From NCBI GenBank assembly GCA_027382625.1, contig JAJKFJ010022465.1:1-64000 (forward strand): a stretch of DNA of 64,000 nt, given 5' to 3'. This DNA is from Tetmemena sp. SeJ-2015 (taxonomy: Eukaryota; Ciliophora; Spirotrichea; Sporadotrichida; Oxytrichidae). The notes under the pieces are model-generated. The model worked only from the letters and a program-made list of their open reading frames with translations, did no database searches and was not told the DNA's origin. Position numbers and translations under genes: made by a program. Below, piece after piece: positions 45,613-56,688 of the stretch. Every line of letters starts with the position of its first letter. The first letter of the stretch is position 1.

Positions 45613-45849
45613 AATAGAATTAATCATCCCCAATTAAGGGAAATTTATCTCCAAGAGGAAAGAACTAGAAACCAAAGAGTGTCACTTATAAAGATCAAAG
45701 TGGAAGGGAAACAACTTATTCCAAGAATAGTGCTTATGCAGGAGTCGCTCCTCAATATGCTCCTCACCCTCACTACTATCTTATTATTTTATCCTCCTTT
45801 CCCTTTACCGGATGAAGGAGAACAATTCTTCTATCCTCCACTTTCTTGA
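45613..45849 (+). CDS. 3' segment of the small gene split by the palindrome
   Basis: From the AAT at 45613 the frame reads QNQSSPIKGNLSPRGKNQKP, KSVTYKDQSGRETTYSKNSA and YAGVAPQYAPHPHYY. Then either a 13-bp IES between TAT repeats (45777-45779 and 45790-45792) or a base-call slip leads to PPFPLPDEGEQFFYPPLS and TGA (45847-45849). With the 5' segment this gives a protein of about 90 residues, basic then Tyr/Pro-rich, with no recognised domain. The in-frame join across a 4.7-kb insert is the main evidence that it is a real gene. Confidence 0.65.
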   Translation, partial: NRINHPQLREIYLQEERTRNQRVSLIKIKVEGKQLIPRIVLMQESLLNMLLTLTTILLFYPPFPLPDEGEQFFYPPLS

Positions 45850-45891
45850 AGAAATGCTTGATTAAAGTTATGAAATTATTAAGTTAGTTAA

Positions 45892-48402
45892 TCATATATT
45901 TTCTAATTCTCTCAAACACTCAAATGCCCTTTGGATTTCCAGTTAGTCGTTGTATGCGATATTATCTTCGACTCCTGCCAGTAGATCTCCTTTGGAAGCT
46001 ACTCTTGATCTTGACTTGAAGGGAGTAGCAGTTTTAGAACCAGATTTAGATCCTGAATAAAAATAAACTGGGTTTGAAGTAGTCTTTGACCCCTCCTTGA
46101 GAACATTCCTGAGAGAGTCAAAATTCTTGAAAAGTTGAGGTCCAAAGTCATTGACTATCTGTTTGACATTTCTTTTGAGGTCTTTCCTCATAATCTGGAT
46201 GTCTAGAACTTTATCAGTGTAGAAGAAGGCAATGAGTCTGGCAGTCATGGCTTTGTAGTGACGAAGGATTCCATCTGATGATCTAATGCACACTAAAACA
46301 GATGATTAAACATTAGTAGCTTACATATGGCATAGATTGGGAAGAGGATGAAAAACAATGTGCAAATTTCAAAGCAAGTGCTGTAGTCTAATTAGAAGTA
46401 GAGCACGCATATCCAGTACAGCACAGAAGTAAATCCAAACTAGTAAAGAGGGAAGAAGATCAAAGACAGCAGTACTTTTATGCTCGCCATCACATCTGTT
46501 CCTTTCACTTTCACATCAGACCCTGCAAGAGCCTTTTTCCTTTCCTTTTCAGCATAAAGAGCTATACCAGTGGCCACTGGCGCCATCATTACCAGTCCTG
46601 GAAATGCAAATATACTAGAAAGCAAGAATCTTATAAGCGATTGAAAGAAATTGAATAGCAGATGCATAATCGACAGCTTCATGTTTTTTACCTAGTAATC
46701 ATGGATATTTAAAGTTCTCAATTCTTGTCTATAGAGATTTATATCTTCTATTAAGTCTTTAAGCTACTAATGACTTTTAAAAGCATTGTAATTTAAAGCA
46801 ATACATTTATATAATAAATTATGACAAATAAAAAATTAAAAACCAATAATTCCATAAATGAGGAAAGTATTACATGAAATATTTTAAATAATTTGATTGT
46901 AGCCCTTGAAGAACTTGGAGTAGAGATCATTTTGTTGTTCTTTGGTGAGTTTTGGAGAGTGTTTGGGCATATATAATTTTCTAGCCATATAAATAGCTTA
47001 TAGTTCTGAGTAATTGGGAGCAGTGAAGATGATCTCTCTCAGTCTGGTTTCAATATCTTACAAGAAAATAGATACAGCTTTCCTCTTATCGCCTTCTTTA
47101 TACATTCTTACCATTTCTGGTGACGCTTAGTAACATATCACAATTAACATCAATACTTTACATATAATTACAATTTAAACTAGAATATTTTGATTACAGC
47201 TTTAATTTCATTATAGTAGGAATTTTAATTAAAATAGGTGATTAATTAAAATAATAAATGAAGATATTAATTTTGAATTAGTGTTTGCATAACTCTTAAC
47301 ATAAGATTCGTTTGTTTTTTGAAGAAGAAGCTCATTTTCCTTATAGATTGTGAATCAGATAAATCTATAATATGGGACTAGGTCTCGTATCATGTTATGT
47401 AATGATACACTTATTACTTTAATTATCTTTCTCATTAAATTATATTATCCACTTTATTTAAAGACATCTACTAAAAATTAAATATTTATTTTTTTTATTT
47501 TGATCATGAAAAATTTTTTTTTAGCATTTTTTTTTTAAAATTTTAAAAAAAATTAAAATATGTTTTTGATTTTAAAAGGGTTAAATTAACAATAATTTTT
47601 TTGCAGTTATGATTGAAATATAAAGGGGAGGGACATTCCCATTTAGTAAAAGATGTGCCAAGAGCCATAAATGCAATACCTGCTTTGAAAGGAAGGATGT
47701 CAGTTTAATCATGAGAACCACCCTCAGGAAATATTCCGATAGCACCATCCGATCCCAAATGAGTTATCACATGCTTGAAAACTTCTGACTAGTCAACCTT
47801 TGGGAGCACTTTAAATTTGTATTCGCAATCTAAATAATATAAGATCTATGCCAGAGTCTTAAACTCCTGGCTCTTTTAAATTAAAATAAGAATAATGTGA
47901 GTTCGCAGTCGCTCTCAATAGATTCGACAATTTAATCTTCTATCTTTGGGAATCTTTATTGATTGGTAGGAATCGGATGCAGTCTCCAGCCCTTAGCTCT
48001 TTCTTAAACTGCGTTCCTTCTCCCTGTAATGTTATATGATATAAATTATACCTCTAAGAACCTGGAGCCTATAGGTTTGAGTAAGCCTGTGCCTGAGGCA
48101 GCTAGATCTTGAGGTCTCTCAACTGGAATACATTTGAGAGCTCTTCCTATATCGCCATAAACTTTCCTTCTCATCGTCTATTTGAGTAAACATATAGTCA
48201 TGGATTACCTTTGAAGCTGTGAGGAACTTATATCTCTGCCGCAGAATGAGAGAATAAGCAAAGCGTCAACAAACTGATTGTTATGGTTTCCGCAAAATAT
48301 CACTGGCCCGTCCTATCATATTCAGTCATTCATTTAACTTACCAATGGAATATTATGCTCTCCTATAATCTCAATATCTCTTATTAAATATCGTTTAATA
48401 CA
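45892..48402 (-). CDS. Glycerol-3-phosphate/DHAP acyltransferase (Gpt2/Sct1 type), incomplete
   Basis: From the 5' side: IEIIGEHNIPLDGPVIFCGN, HNNQFVDALLIL (motif I, H-x-N-Q-F-V-D; about 48385-48250). Then RYKFLTASKTMRRKVYGDIG, RALKCIPVERPQDLA and GEGTQFKKELRAGD. Then KVLPKVDQSEVFKHVITHLG and GAIGIFPEGGSHDQTDILPF (motif III, FPEG, about 47735-47710). A piece carrying motif IV (VP-GLNY) is missing. The C-terminal part continues SPEMVRMYKEGDKRKAV (47127 down), KNMKLSIMHLLFNFFQSLIR, FAFPGLVMMAPVATGIALYA and ADIR-like membrane and tail sequence to TGA 45892-45894. The enzyme makes lysophosphatidate in the ER. One-base slips near 47880 and 48240. The N-terminus is not found. Confidence 0.85.
46293..46324 (-). 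other. 32-base intron in the acyltransferase gene
   Basis: Minus strand GTAAGC...GTTTTAG. Splicing joins FPIYAI to LCIRSSDGILRHY in frame. Confidence 0.7.
46791..46901. other. IES with pointer TACAAT
   Basis: ATTGTA (plus strand) at 46785-46790 and 46896-46901 are in the same phase of the minus-strand gene; excision joins YSKFFKGYN to AFKSHQQLKDLIED, continuous in Gpt2-type enzymes. Confidence 0.75.
47135..47645. other. IES or scrambled gap in the acyltransferase gene
   Basis: AT-rich interval, partly corrupted (47460-47600). About 45 residues expected here (motif IV region) are not encoded on either strand, so the missing MDS is elsewhere or lost in the assembly. Confidence 0.5.
48024..48051 (-). 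other. 28-base intron
   Basis: Minus strand GTATAA...ATTACAG. Splicing joins IGSRFLE to GEGTQFKKEL in frame. Confidence 0.7.
48178..48208 (-). other. 31-base intron
   Basis: Minus strand GTAATCC...CAAATAG. Splicing joins KFLTASK to TMRRKVYGD in phase 0, matching the family spacing. Confidence 0.7.
48313..48342 (-). other. 30-base intron
   Basis: Minus strand GTAAGTT...ATGATAG. Splicing joins EHNIPL to DGPVIFCG directly before motif I. Confidence 0.75.
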
Positions 48403-48544
48403 TCAATCAAAGTCATATTTCCTAATTATAAACATTAATACAAATTAGAGTTATAAATTTGATAAATAAATCCACTTATGAAATTAAAATATTATCTCAT
48501 TTCAACTTACCCAATCTATGTTATTTAAATTAGAAATTAAATTA

Positions 48545-48700
48545 TAAATGCAAATTTACTTTATAATTCTCTGAAGAAGAAATTGAAAAGAGTTCTAAAA
48601 CTGAATCTTGTAGCACTAATACTGAGAGCAAGGAGGCAGGTTTGTATTTAGGAGGAAGCTGGACAATTGTTGCTTGGTCAGGCTTGGTATGCTCTGTTTA
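48545..48700 (-). CDS. Possible coding segment
   Basis: The minus strand opens at ATG with MQTEHTKPDQATIVQLPPKY, KPASLLSVLVLQDSVLELFS; the plus strand is also open (SEEEIEKSSKTESCSTNTES). I cannot decide the strand. If minus, it could be the start of the adjacent acyltransferase gene, but no pointer was found. Confidence 0.25.
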
Positions 48701-48809
48701 CATTTTTTGATTATAAGCTTTGATATTTCACTGTAGTATTATATCTTAAATTTATTTGGCATTCGGATTAACTTATAAATTGTAATATATGGATTTATGA
48801 TTTAGTAGT

Positions 48810-49110
48810 TGACTATCTCAATTTTAAATTTTTTTTAAATTTTATAAATTTAATTGAAAAAAATTTTTGTTTTTTTTTTTATAAACTCATTTAAAAAAAA
48901 AATTTTATTTTTTAAAATTTTGATATTTAAATTCTTGTTTTTCCTCATTTTATTGAAAAATTTATTTAAAAGATTAAAGACGTAGATTAAAAAATATTTT
49001 GATTATTTAAAAAACAGAAATAAACCCTTTTAAACCCCTTTTAAAAAATAGAATAAAGTGATATATATAAAATTTTTTTAAAAAAAAAATTTTTAACTGG
49101 GGGCTTGTTA
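48810..49110. other. Low-complexity A/T block
   Basis: Runs of A and T with homopolymer collapse; probably low-quality consensus. No feature supported. Confidence 0.5.
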
Positions 49111-49718
49111 TTTTATTTTTATAGCTTAATAAAAAATTTTTCGCTAATATTGATTAATACTATAATAAATTTAAAAATGTTTATAATTTAACTTTAAAAT
49201 TTTCATTGCTAGGGTATTTCGAGCTTTAAAGATTTATCAATTATCTATAATTCTTGCATATGATTGCTGGATTTTTTTTATTTTATTTGTTTCTCAATTT
49301 AAAACTCAAGAATTGCATTATTTAAGTAAATGGAATATTTTTGTATTATTTAACCTTTTTTTTGTAATAATTATAGTGAAGTTATGAGCTGATAAAAATT
49401 TAATCATAATATATATCCTTAAATTTAAAAAATTTATAAATTTTAAAAATGTAATAAATTTATTTTAGTGTAACTTTATGTGAATAATTTAAATTTAAAA
49501 ATAATTTGTTGAATAATCTTATTAAATCAAGTTGTCTCTGATGCGAAAGACTGAGTGAATCTTGTAGTTTAGAGTTTGAAATCTTTGATAATTTCGTAAT
49601 GCATATTAAGCATTCCATCATCACCATCATCAACTTGGATCATAAGTCCATATTATTTATTTATGGAAAATTAAAATAAAAATTAATTGAAATAAGGGAT
49701 ATTCTAAGCAGACAAGAT

Positions 49719-50549
49719 ATGATGCAATCTCCTGAGGTGCCCTAGAGCCAATATAATTACTCAAACTATTCCCCAGTGAAAGCTAGTTCACTTCTCAATG
49801 ATGGTATGTTGAAATAGTGGTTAATTTGTGCTATAAGGTGATGAGCAGCAAAACAAAAGGATGCAAGCTTTGTCAAAGTCAGACTTCAAACAGCACAATC
49901 AGTCCTACCTCTCGAAGGAGAACCTTGCCACTACTTATTCCTCGGATGTGCACAAATTTGATTTGGCTTCAGACAGACAAAACTATCTTAATTCACTCTA
50001 AAATAATTCAGTCTAGAGGTAACACATTGCAATGCTTTAATCTTTTAGAGTGAGAGCTACTAATAAGAATTCTCAGTCTCCCATTAAAAAAGGTAAATGG
50101 GAATCTCCAGCCAAGAGGGCTGAGGCAGTCAGAGGAATCTACAATTTCAACGAGGAAGTGGGAGAGATAAGAAATTTCTTAGACCTCTTACACTCAAAGC
50201 ACGAGTCTGAGAACAAACAAGAATATCCACCAGGGTAATTTTATAATTTCTTGAACTATATCAGTATACCTTCCTATGATTAATGCCTTGGCAAGCATGA
50301 AGAGGTAGATGAGGCTCTGGAGATTCTACAAAGCAGATAAACTAAGTCTTCAAGAAGTAAGAATATTAAATGCTAATTATTATAGAGAGTCCATCTAAAT
50401 CAGCCAACAAATCTGAAGGGAGAAAGGGTATTATAGAAAGAATGGAGTAGGATGCTTTCGCCAGACAGCTCAGAGATGTCTTTTACGAATAGTGGTCACA
50501 TTCTAAAATCATGTGCACTCAGGGTCAGTATCATAAACATAGAAAATGA
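49719..50549 (+). CDS. Intact small gene with two micro-introns, unknown
   Basis: ATG at 49719 opens MMQSPEVPQSQYNYSNYSPV. Intron 1 (49804-49837, GTATGT...ATAAG) is removed in frame, then DEQQNKRMQALSKSDFKQHN, KGKWESPAKRAEAVRGIYNF, NEEVGEIRNFLDLLHSKHES and KHEEVDEALEILQSRQTKSS. Intron 2 (50357-50385, GTAAGA...TTATAG) is removed in frame, then GRKGIIERMEQDAFARQLRD, VFYEQWSHSKIMCTQGQ and TGA 50547-50549. The protein of about 255 residues is charged and helical with a disordered N-terminus. No known domain. No IES is needed, which is unusual among the genes of this window. TAA/TAG are used as Gln throughout. Confidence 0.75.
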
Positions 50550-50989
50550 GTAAACTCCGTTTATTCACTAACTTATTAGATAAATCTATAATTTATAAAT
50601 TTGGAATAAGTTTTATTTTTACACCATTTGATTCTGCTATATTTAAGATTGTGCTACAATAATTGAGAAAAAATATCATAAAAAATGTAAAATAGTTTGA
50701 TTTGTTTATAGTAAGACCTAATGCAAAAATTGTTTCGCATCAAAAGCAGATGATTTCTAATTAAATATAGATAGATCTACTATCAAATTATGACCTAGAT
50801 AAATTAATATAGATTGAAAGGCAAGGCTCGTTTTTCTTTGTTTGAAAAATTGTAGAGGTATATTTCTTGAGTTGAGGGATTATATTTAAATAAAGTAATG
50901 AACAATAATATGCAGATTAATGAATCTGATATGACTCAATTTATTCTTGAATTTGTACAAGTCAAAATTTTGGAGCCTGGATGAAATTA

Positions 50990-51812
50990 AGTTTTGGGGG
51001 GGGGGACGGAAGTGCACACCCCCCTAAATATGAACAAAATGCCAATAAAAGTGCCCATATAGTGTCAAAATTAGCTAAAAATGCCAAAAAATTAAGTAAT
51101 TCTGGCTTTTAAATTTTCCAAGAGGGTCATTTTTACGAATTTCACTTTTTTATAGTATGACCTATTAAATTATTTATTGAATTTAATATTGATGACTGAT
51201 TGATGTTATGATTATGCTTTATTCCCCTAAAATAACTAAGTATCATTTCATTACTTTATATTAAGCTATTTTTAAAGAGGTTATCTGCTATATAGTAACT
51301 CCCCTGATAGCTGGATTATTTGATAACTTATTTGGGCTATGAATTGTTATGATTATTCTTAAAAATTGTACATATAATTGTAAGATCCTCTAAAGTATGT
51401 TATAGAGTTTATCATTTTGCAGCAGTAATTTTATGTAATTGGAGATAAAGTGATCTTGGCTATTATATCTAAACTTGTCAGATTCTTCTTTTAAATAATA
51501 TTAAAGTTAAGATTGCAAAAATTTTGATAAAACAGCTAAATCACATTTAAAAAACTGAAGGGCGAATCATAATTAATATGTATAATAACTCTAGTATCTT
51601 CATAAGACTTTATATTTATGAGTAAAACAAAGCTCGAAAATTATTTTAAGGTCATTTGATAAAATTTGAAATCATAAATTTTGACCCTCATGGAAATTTT
51701 TAAAGCTAAAAATTCTTAATTTTTGCAAATTTTTTGGCGATTTTAGCCTAAATTGACTTTTTTCATAAATTTTGATCAAAAAAGTGGGGGGTGTGCACTT
51801 CGTCCCCCTAAG
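50990..51812. mobile_element. TIR element with G-run ends
   Basis: The left end has a run of 11 G then ACGGAAGTGCACACCCCCC; the right end is GGGGGGTGTGCACTTCGTCC, its complement. Homology between the ends continues inward for over 100 bases (for example CCAAGAGGGTCA against the complement of TGACCCTCATGG). The interior is AT-rich with no ORF. This is a non-autonomous element of about 0.8 kb. No target duplication identified. Confidence 0.7.
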
Positions 51813-52083
51813 TTTTTGTAATGCTTATACTTATGTTGCAGAAGACTTTCGATAATATGATTTTGCCAATTTGAATAGGTTCTCGTGTCAAGTTAAAATA
51901 CAAGTGCACCTATCCAAAATAAATGTCTATCTGCCGTCCCATTCATTTTCAACTTCTCCACACAAAAGTCCTCTAGTTCTTCAGGGCTTATTTAAAATAT
52001 TTTCAAAGGAGGTATCTTATAAATAGAGCAAGCCAATTGTAAAAACTCAAACTTTGATTGCATTACGTTCAAGAAGTTCAAAT

Positions 52084-52139
52084 CATAAATAAAAATACTT
52101 TATTATCATCCTTGAATTATTAAGTCTCTATTTAGTATT
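52084..52139. repeat. Direct repeat, left copy
   Basis: About 56 bases containing TTATTATCATCCTTGAATTA, nearly identical to 53192-53248 in the same orientation. Confidence 0.75.
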
Positions 52140-52146
52140 ATAAAAT

Positions 52147-52157
52147 ATAATAATAAT

Positions 52158-52238
<81 letters not shown>

Positions 52239-52278
52239 TATATAATAATAATAATATATAATAATAATAATAATAAAA
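52147..52278. repeat. (AAT)n microsatellite
   Basis: About 40 units of TAA/AAT with a few interruptions, just inside the left direct repeat. Confidence 0.9.
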
Positions 52279-52357
52279 TAATTTAGACGAAGCTAGCGTC
52301 TTGCGTGTTATATGTTAAACTTAAGAGGACCGAAGTCCTCCGTGTTAATCAACTCAC

Positions 52358-53143
52358 TCAAGTTGGAGGCTTGGGGTTGAGATGTCTTTGATCTTCTGAG
52401 GAACCAAGGTGTCTTCGACCACTCATAGCACTCGTCTAGGACACTGACTCAGATAAGTAACTAAACTAATCAAACATCACACTGTTATGGATGATCGTTC
52501 TAACCTTCATTTAGTACTTAGTAGTAGCTTGTAGTTGCTGTTGTTTGAACCACTTCTTGCTGTCCACCATATTTGATTGATTATTATTTTAATCAAAATT
52601 ATTATTATTAATTTGATTAAATGTTCGTGCGTCATCCTATTAATCAAATACGTCATTAAGGTCTTAATTGAGGTTTTCCTATTAAATACCCAAATAGGAT
52701 TAGTATTAAATAGGGGGTTGATTCCCACTACCCAATATGAGGTTGACTGACTCTTAATGAACTGGCTGAGCGGGTTTGTAGTTAGCGTTTAAACCCACGA
52801 AAGGTTTCGGTCTGTAGGGAATAAAGACCGTCCTGACAGGATTGCGACGTTAATCTTCGTCTTCTCCTTCTTGCTCATTATCAGTGTAGAGGGGATTACG
52901 GCTTTTAGGTGCTTGCCTGGACCATCTTTAGATCATGGCCCTGTACTTTCCCAAGTTTTTGGCAACCATAGGGAAGAAGAATTCCATGGCGCCCCTGAGC
53001 TCAGGGGTTCTTCTCCTGTGCATAAGAAAGATTAGATAGCCTGTAAGTCCTTAAGTAGATTCCTAGATTTGCCCAAGGCGCTGTTTGAGCATCTGGATCC
53101 ACTTCCACGCGACTTTTCTCACCTCGTTCGTAACTCCGTGCAT
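52358..53143 (-). CDS. ORF of 261 codons inside a direct-repeat-bounded segment
   Basis: ATG (53143) opens MHGVTNEVRKVAWKWIQMLK, QRLGQIQESTQGLTGYLIFL, MHRRRTPELRGAMEFFFPMV, then RTVFIPYRPKPFVGLNANYK, LGSGNQPPIQYQSYLGIQQE, an Asn/Gln-rich part, MVDSKKWFKQQQLQATTKY and a tail ending PKPPT, TGA (52358-52360). The frame is open for 261 codons with many TAA/TAG Gln codons, in DNA richer in G and C than its surroundings. No family recognised and no catalytic motif seen. Basic N-terminal half followed by an N/Q-rich linker: a possible nucleic-acid-binding protein of a mobile element, by context only. Confidence 0.55.
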
Positions 53144-53191
53144 AATTAGAAGGGGTAATACTCTATCGGTTTAATTTTTAATTAATGCTAT

Positions 53192-53248
53192 TATAAATAA
53201 AAATATATTTATTATCATCCTTGAATTATTACGTCTCTATTTAGTATT
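53192..53248. repeat. Direct repeat, right copy
   Basis: Partner of 52084-52139; differs by a few bases (AAGTCTC against ACGTCTC). Confidence 0.75.
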
Positions 53249-53944
53249 TCTAGCAAAGAGATTTTGTTCTTTAACTTTGCTAGGACAAGCTTTAATGAGT
53301 TGGGCTGAAGTTATACTTAGATGTACTAAAAGATGGGGCTTGAAGAGTTGTCCGTATTACAAAATATATAAAGTTATTGTGGTGTTGCTAAATCCTGAAG
53401 CAAATGTATTTTAGAAAGATGACTTCTGATTTCTAGAGGTATGAGGAAAGCAAGAAAATTTGATATTTCTGATTGCATTTTCAAAATTGATTTCCTTTTT
53501 AGGCAGTCTGTTAGTTTAGCTTGCTTGGTTTTTCTAAGTACTACTTTTTCCACTTAAACTTGAAGATAAAAAAAGATGAGCTTCATATTGAGGACCTTAT
53601 TATTTTAAATAGCCGGAAATTTTGGTTTATTTTGGGGTTTAAACAATTTCTTTTTTAAAAATTTTATCCACTTTAATTTTTTAAATCCATTTCAATAAAC
53701 TTTTGATGAAGGTTTACCTTGTATTCTTACTTTTTTTATTCTATGTTGCCTAAGAAAATTTTATTAGTCAAAAGCTCACGTCTTTGAAATTTATTTTTCT
53801 TTAAAATTTGTTAAGATGGGTTGGCATAAATTTAATCCTTTTGCGTTAAATTCTCTAAAGATAGAATATTTTATTAAGGAATTAAGTAGAAATAAGGAGT
53901 AACTTATTGGGCATAAATAAAATACGATAATAACAAGTGTAACC

Positions 53945-54605
53945 CAATAAACATGTGTCAGCCCATGACGACAGTTAATCAGTGATCACAAACCGCTCTC
54001 ATTTGAGGATGAGAAAGAATCCTCTGTGCTACTTGACATCTGAGTCCCCCATCAGATCTCACGCTGAGCTTATCTGAATTTGCCAGCCTCACCTAGCAGC
54101 AAAATAACTTAGCATCCGGCGATGGTTAGACTTGGCAATGAGGATAAAAAAAACATAGTAGTCTTTCCAAATAGACTATAGAAGCATGACTCCTTGGTGC
54201 TAGGCGATCATTAAGAAGTAACATGAAGAGTGCATTGGCCCCTCATATCTACTCATTCACAGGCTGCGTCTGCGAGTATAACTGTACATACTCTAACACC
54301 TTACCCGCTAGGTTCACTTTAGGATTTCTATTACAGCGATTGCTCTTTGTTAATGTCCCTGAATGAGAGGTCACTAATATAGGGCTGACAGGCTACAGCT
54401 TGGGAAGTAGTACAATTCGAGCAGGCTTTGAGGCTCGCCAAAATCAAAGAACCCCACTGTAAGACAAATTAAACCACTTACCACGGATTACTAAACTAGA
54501 TCGCTTCGTTGGGTAATTCGCAACGTAGCTGTGGCATAGAGTAATTGCCAGCTAATCTCCCTACCACAGTCAAGTCGACTTTGGTGCCATGTCACTGGTC
54601 CTAGA
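53945..54605. other. GC-richer block with long TGA-free frames
   Basis: The base composition rises sharply here compared with the flanks. A plus-strand frame is open from about 53944 to 54350 except for one TGA, and another covers the last 85 codons (GLTGYSLGSSTIRAGFEARQ, DFGAMSLVLDF). A minus-strand frame is also open. I recognise neither an RNA nor a protein family. It may be another germline-limited element or a degraded gene. Confidence 0.4.
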
Positions 54606-54619
54606 TTTTACTTCTAATT

Positions 54620-56430
54620 TAATAATTATAATATTCTATAATTATTCAATTGTTTAAATTATTTGGGTTATAAAACATTTTAAGTTATGAATTAGAATTT
54701 TTTAAAGATGAGTTTGATTTTTTATCCCTTGCTGTTTAAATGAATACTTTTGGCATTAAAAAATATTCGTAGTGATTCAATAAGCGATGTCCCATTTAAA
54801 AATAAAATGCATCAGGGTTTTTAAATTCTTTAGAGTCATCAAACACCTAGCTAGGAAACCTTGATAATGATATTCTAATTGATTTTCTGTTCTCTTTCTA
54901 GCTCTTGCTCTTCAAACTATCTTAAGAATTCAAAGTTAATTTTTAAGATCCTTCTTTACTAGATTGTCTCCGATGGATGCGATAAAATATTTATTGTTTT
55001 TTCATAATAAAAATAATATTAAATTGTGTATCTCTATATAAATAAGTATAATTGATAAAGTTTTACTAAGGTTTAAGATATTAATTCTAAGAATTCATGA
55101 TAAATTAATTTTGAAGCTTGAAAGACAATTTTATTATTTATTAGTTTCTAATAAAATATATTTTATAAATTATATTTATGTTTAGAAATAAAACTTTTAA
55201 ATATATTATAAAGAGAATTTTCTAATATTAATAGAATTATAAATATATGCCAATCTTGGTTGGAGATACAGATTTAAAAAAGTCTATCATTTTAATCGAT
55301 TCATCATCTAAATCTTATGAGTTATACTTCCCATTCCTAATCATTTTTAAAAATAAGTTTCAATAAATAATAAGCTTATATTAATTTATTTAATCAAATA
55401 TATTTACATTTATGAATATGTTTTAAAATTAATAATAAAAAATCATTTAAATTAAAGTTTAATTTTACCTTTTGGAATTACGAAACTTTGAAATTAAATT
55501 AATGTCTTTAGGTTTGAATAATCTAAAAGTCAATATTTATTCACTATTTTATATTGCTCTAAGTATCTTTTGTTTAGCAAATGCTCTAAGGGTACATTTT
55601 TATATTAATATTTTGAAATTTCTAAACTCTTTCCAATTCTCTAAAGACATTTAAGAAGTGTTTTTTGTTGTTCATTTTATTTACTTCCGAAACTAATTTC
55701 TCCTATTTTATTTTAAAGTATTCCATCTTAAGCACTTTATTCTTAGGTATTCTATTTTTAGAGACATCCTATTTTAATTTTTAGAGGATAAAATGTAAAC
55801 CATGATAGATGAAATAATTAGAAATAAAATATTGTGAAAGATATTGTTTTAAAACAATCACTAACTTTGATAATGCTAATTAAATATAGAAAATTAGTGA
55901 ATAAAAAGCAATATATGTTCTTTCTAATGTATTTATTTTAATTATAAAGCAATGGTTTCCTAAGAAAAGTAGCATATAAATTTGTCTAATTAATATTCTA
56001 ACTTATTATAGTTCAGATTTAAATCAAATCGATAATTGTTAAAATAATAAACAGAGATTTAAATGGCTCATAATACCTGCCCCTATCTGCAGCATGTTCT
56101 GAAAGCCAATTAAAAAATGATATGAGTTTATTCATTAATTATCTCCTTTGCACACTCAGCCGAGAAATTTAGCGACACTAATCATCACCCTCTTCATCTT
56201 CGTCATTGAAATTTTTTTATTTTGGACTGAGTCCTCCCACACAAAAAGTTGGTAGGATATAAATCACTTAAAATTTAATGTTGAACCGAATGGTGTAACA
56301 GTTATTTAAAACTGAGGCATTGATTTGTTCATGTAAAAATATTAAATAGTTTAAAGATCTTTTTTTCTTAAATTAAAAGCTATACTTAGTTCTATAATTT
56401 AACAAACTGTAGCCCAAATAATTTAAAATG
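54620..56430. other. AT-rich spacer
   Basis: Short frames occur (for example 55472-55654) but have no coding character beyond AT-rich codons. Nothing supported. Confidence 0.35.
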
Positions 56431-56439
56431 AAAAGCTTC

Positions 56440-56688
56440 AACTGACTCAAATGGACTTTAAATTAGTTCACAACAGAAAAGAGTGCTCCCGTAGCCTTGG
56501 GATTGTCTGAGCTAAGATATCTGAGTATTAAGGAGGTGAGAGCTCACGCTTTTGAGAGGGAAATATTTGTGTGGAGTTATCCTCCCCAGATCAAACATTG
56601 GCTACTTATTCTGTTGGCAAATATCTTCTTCATTAAATTTACACAGTATCAAGATTATGATGTAATAAATTTGCACTTCATTAAGTGA
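56440..56688 (+). CDS. Coding segment with a membrane helix, ends at TGA
   Basis: The plus strand reads NQFTTEKSAPVALGLSELRY, LSIKEVRAHAFEREIFVWSY, PPQIKHWLLILLANIFFIKF, TQYQDYDVINLHFIK, TGA (56686-56688). A hydrophobic helix lies near the C-terminus. This is probably the last MDS of an unknown membrane protein. Confidence 0.45.
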
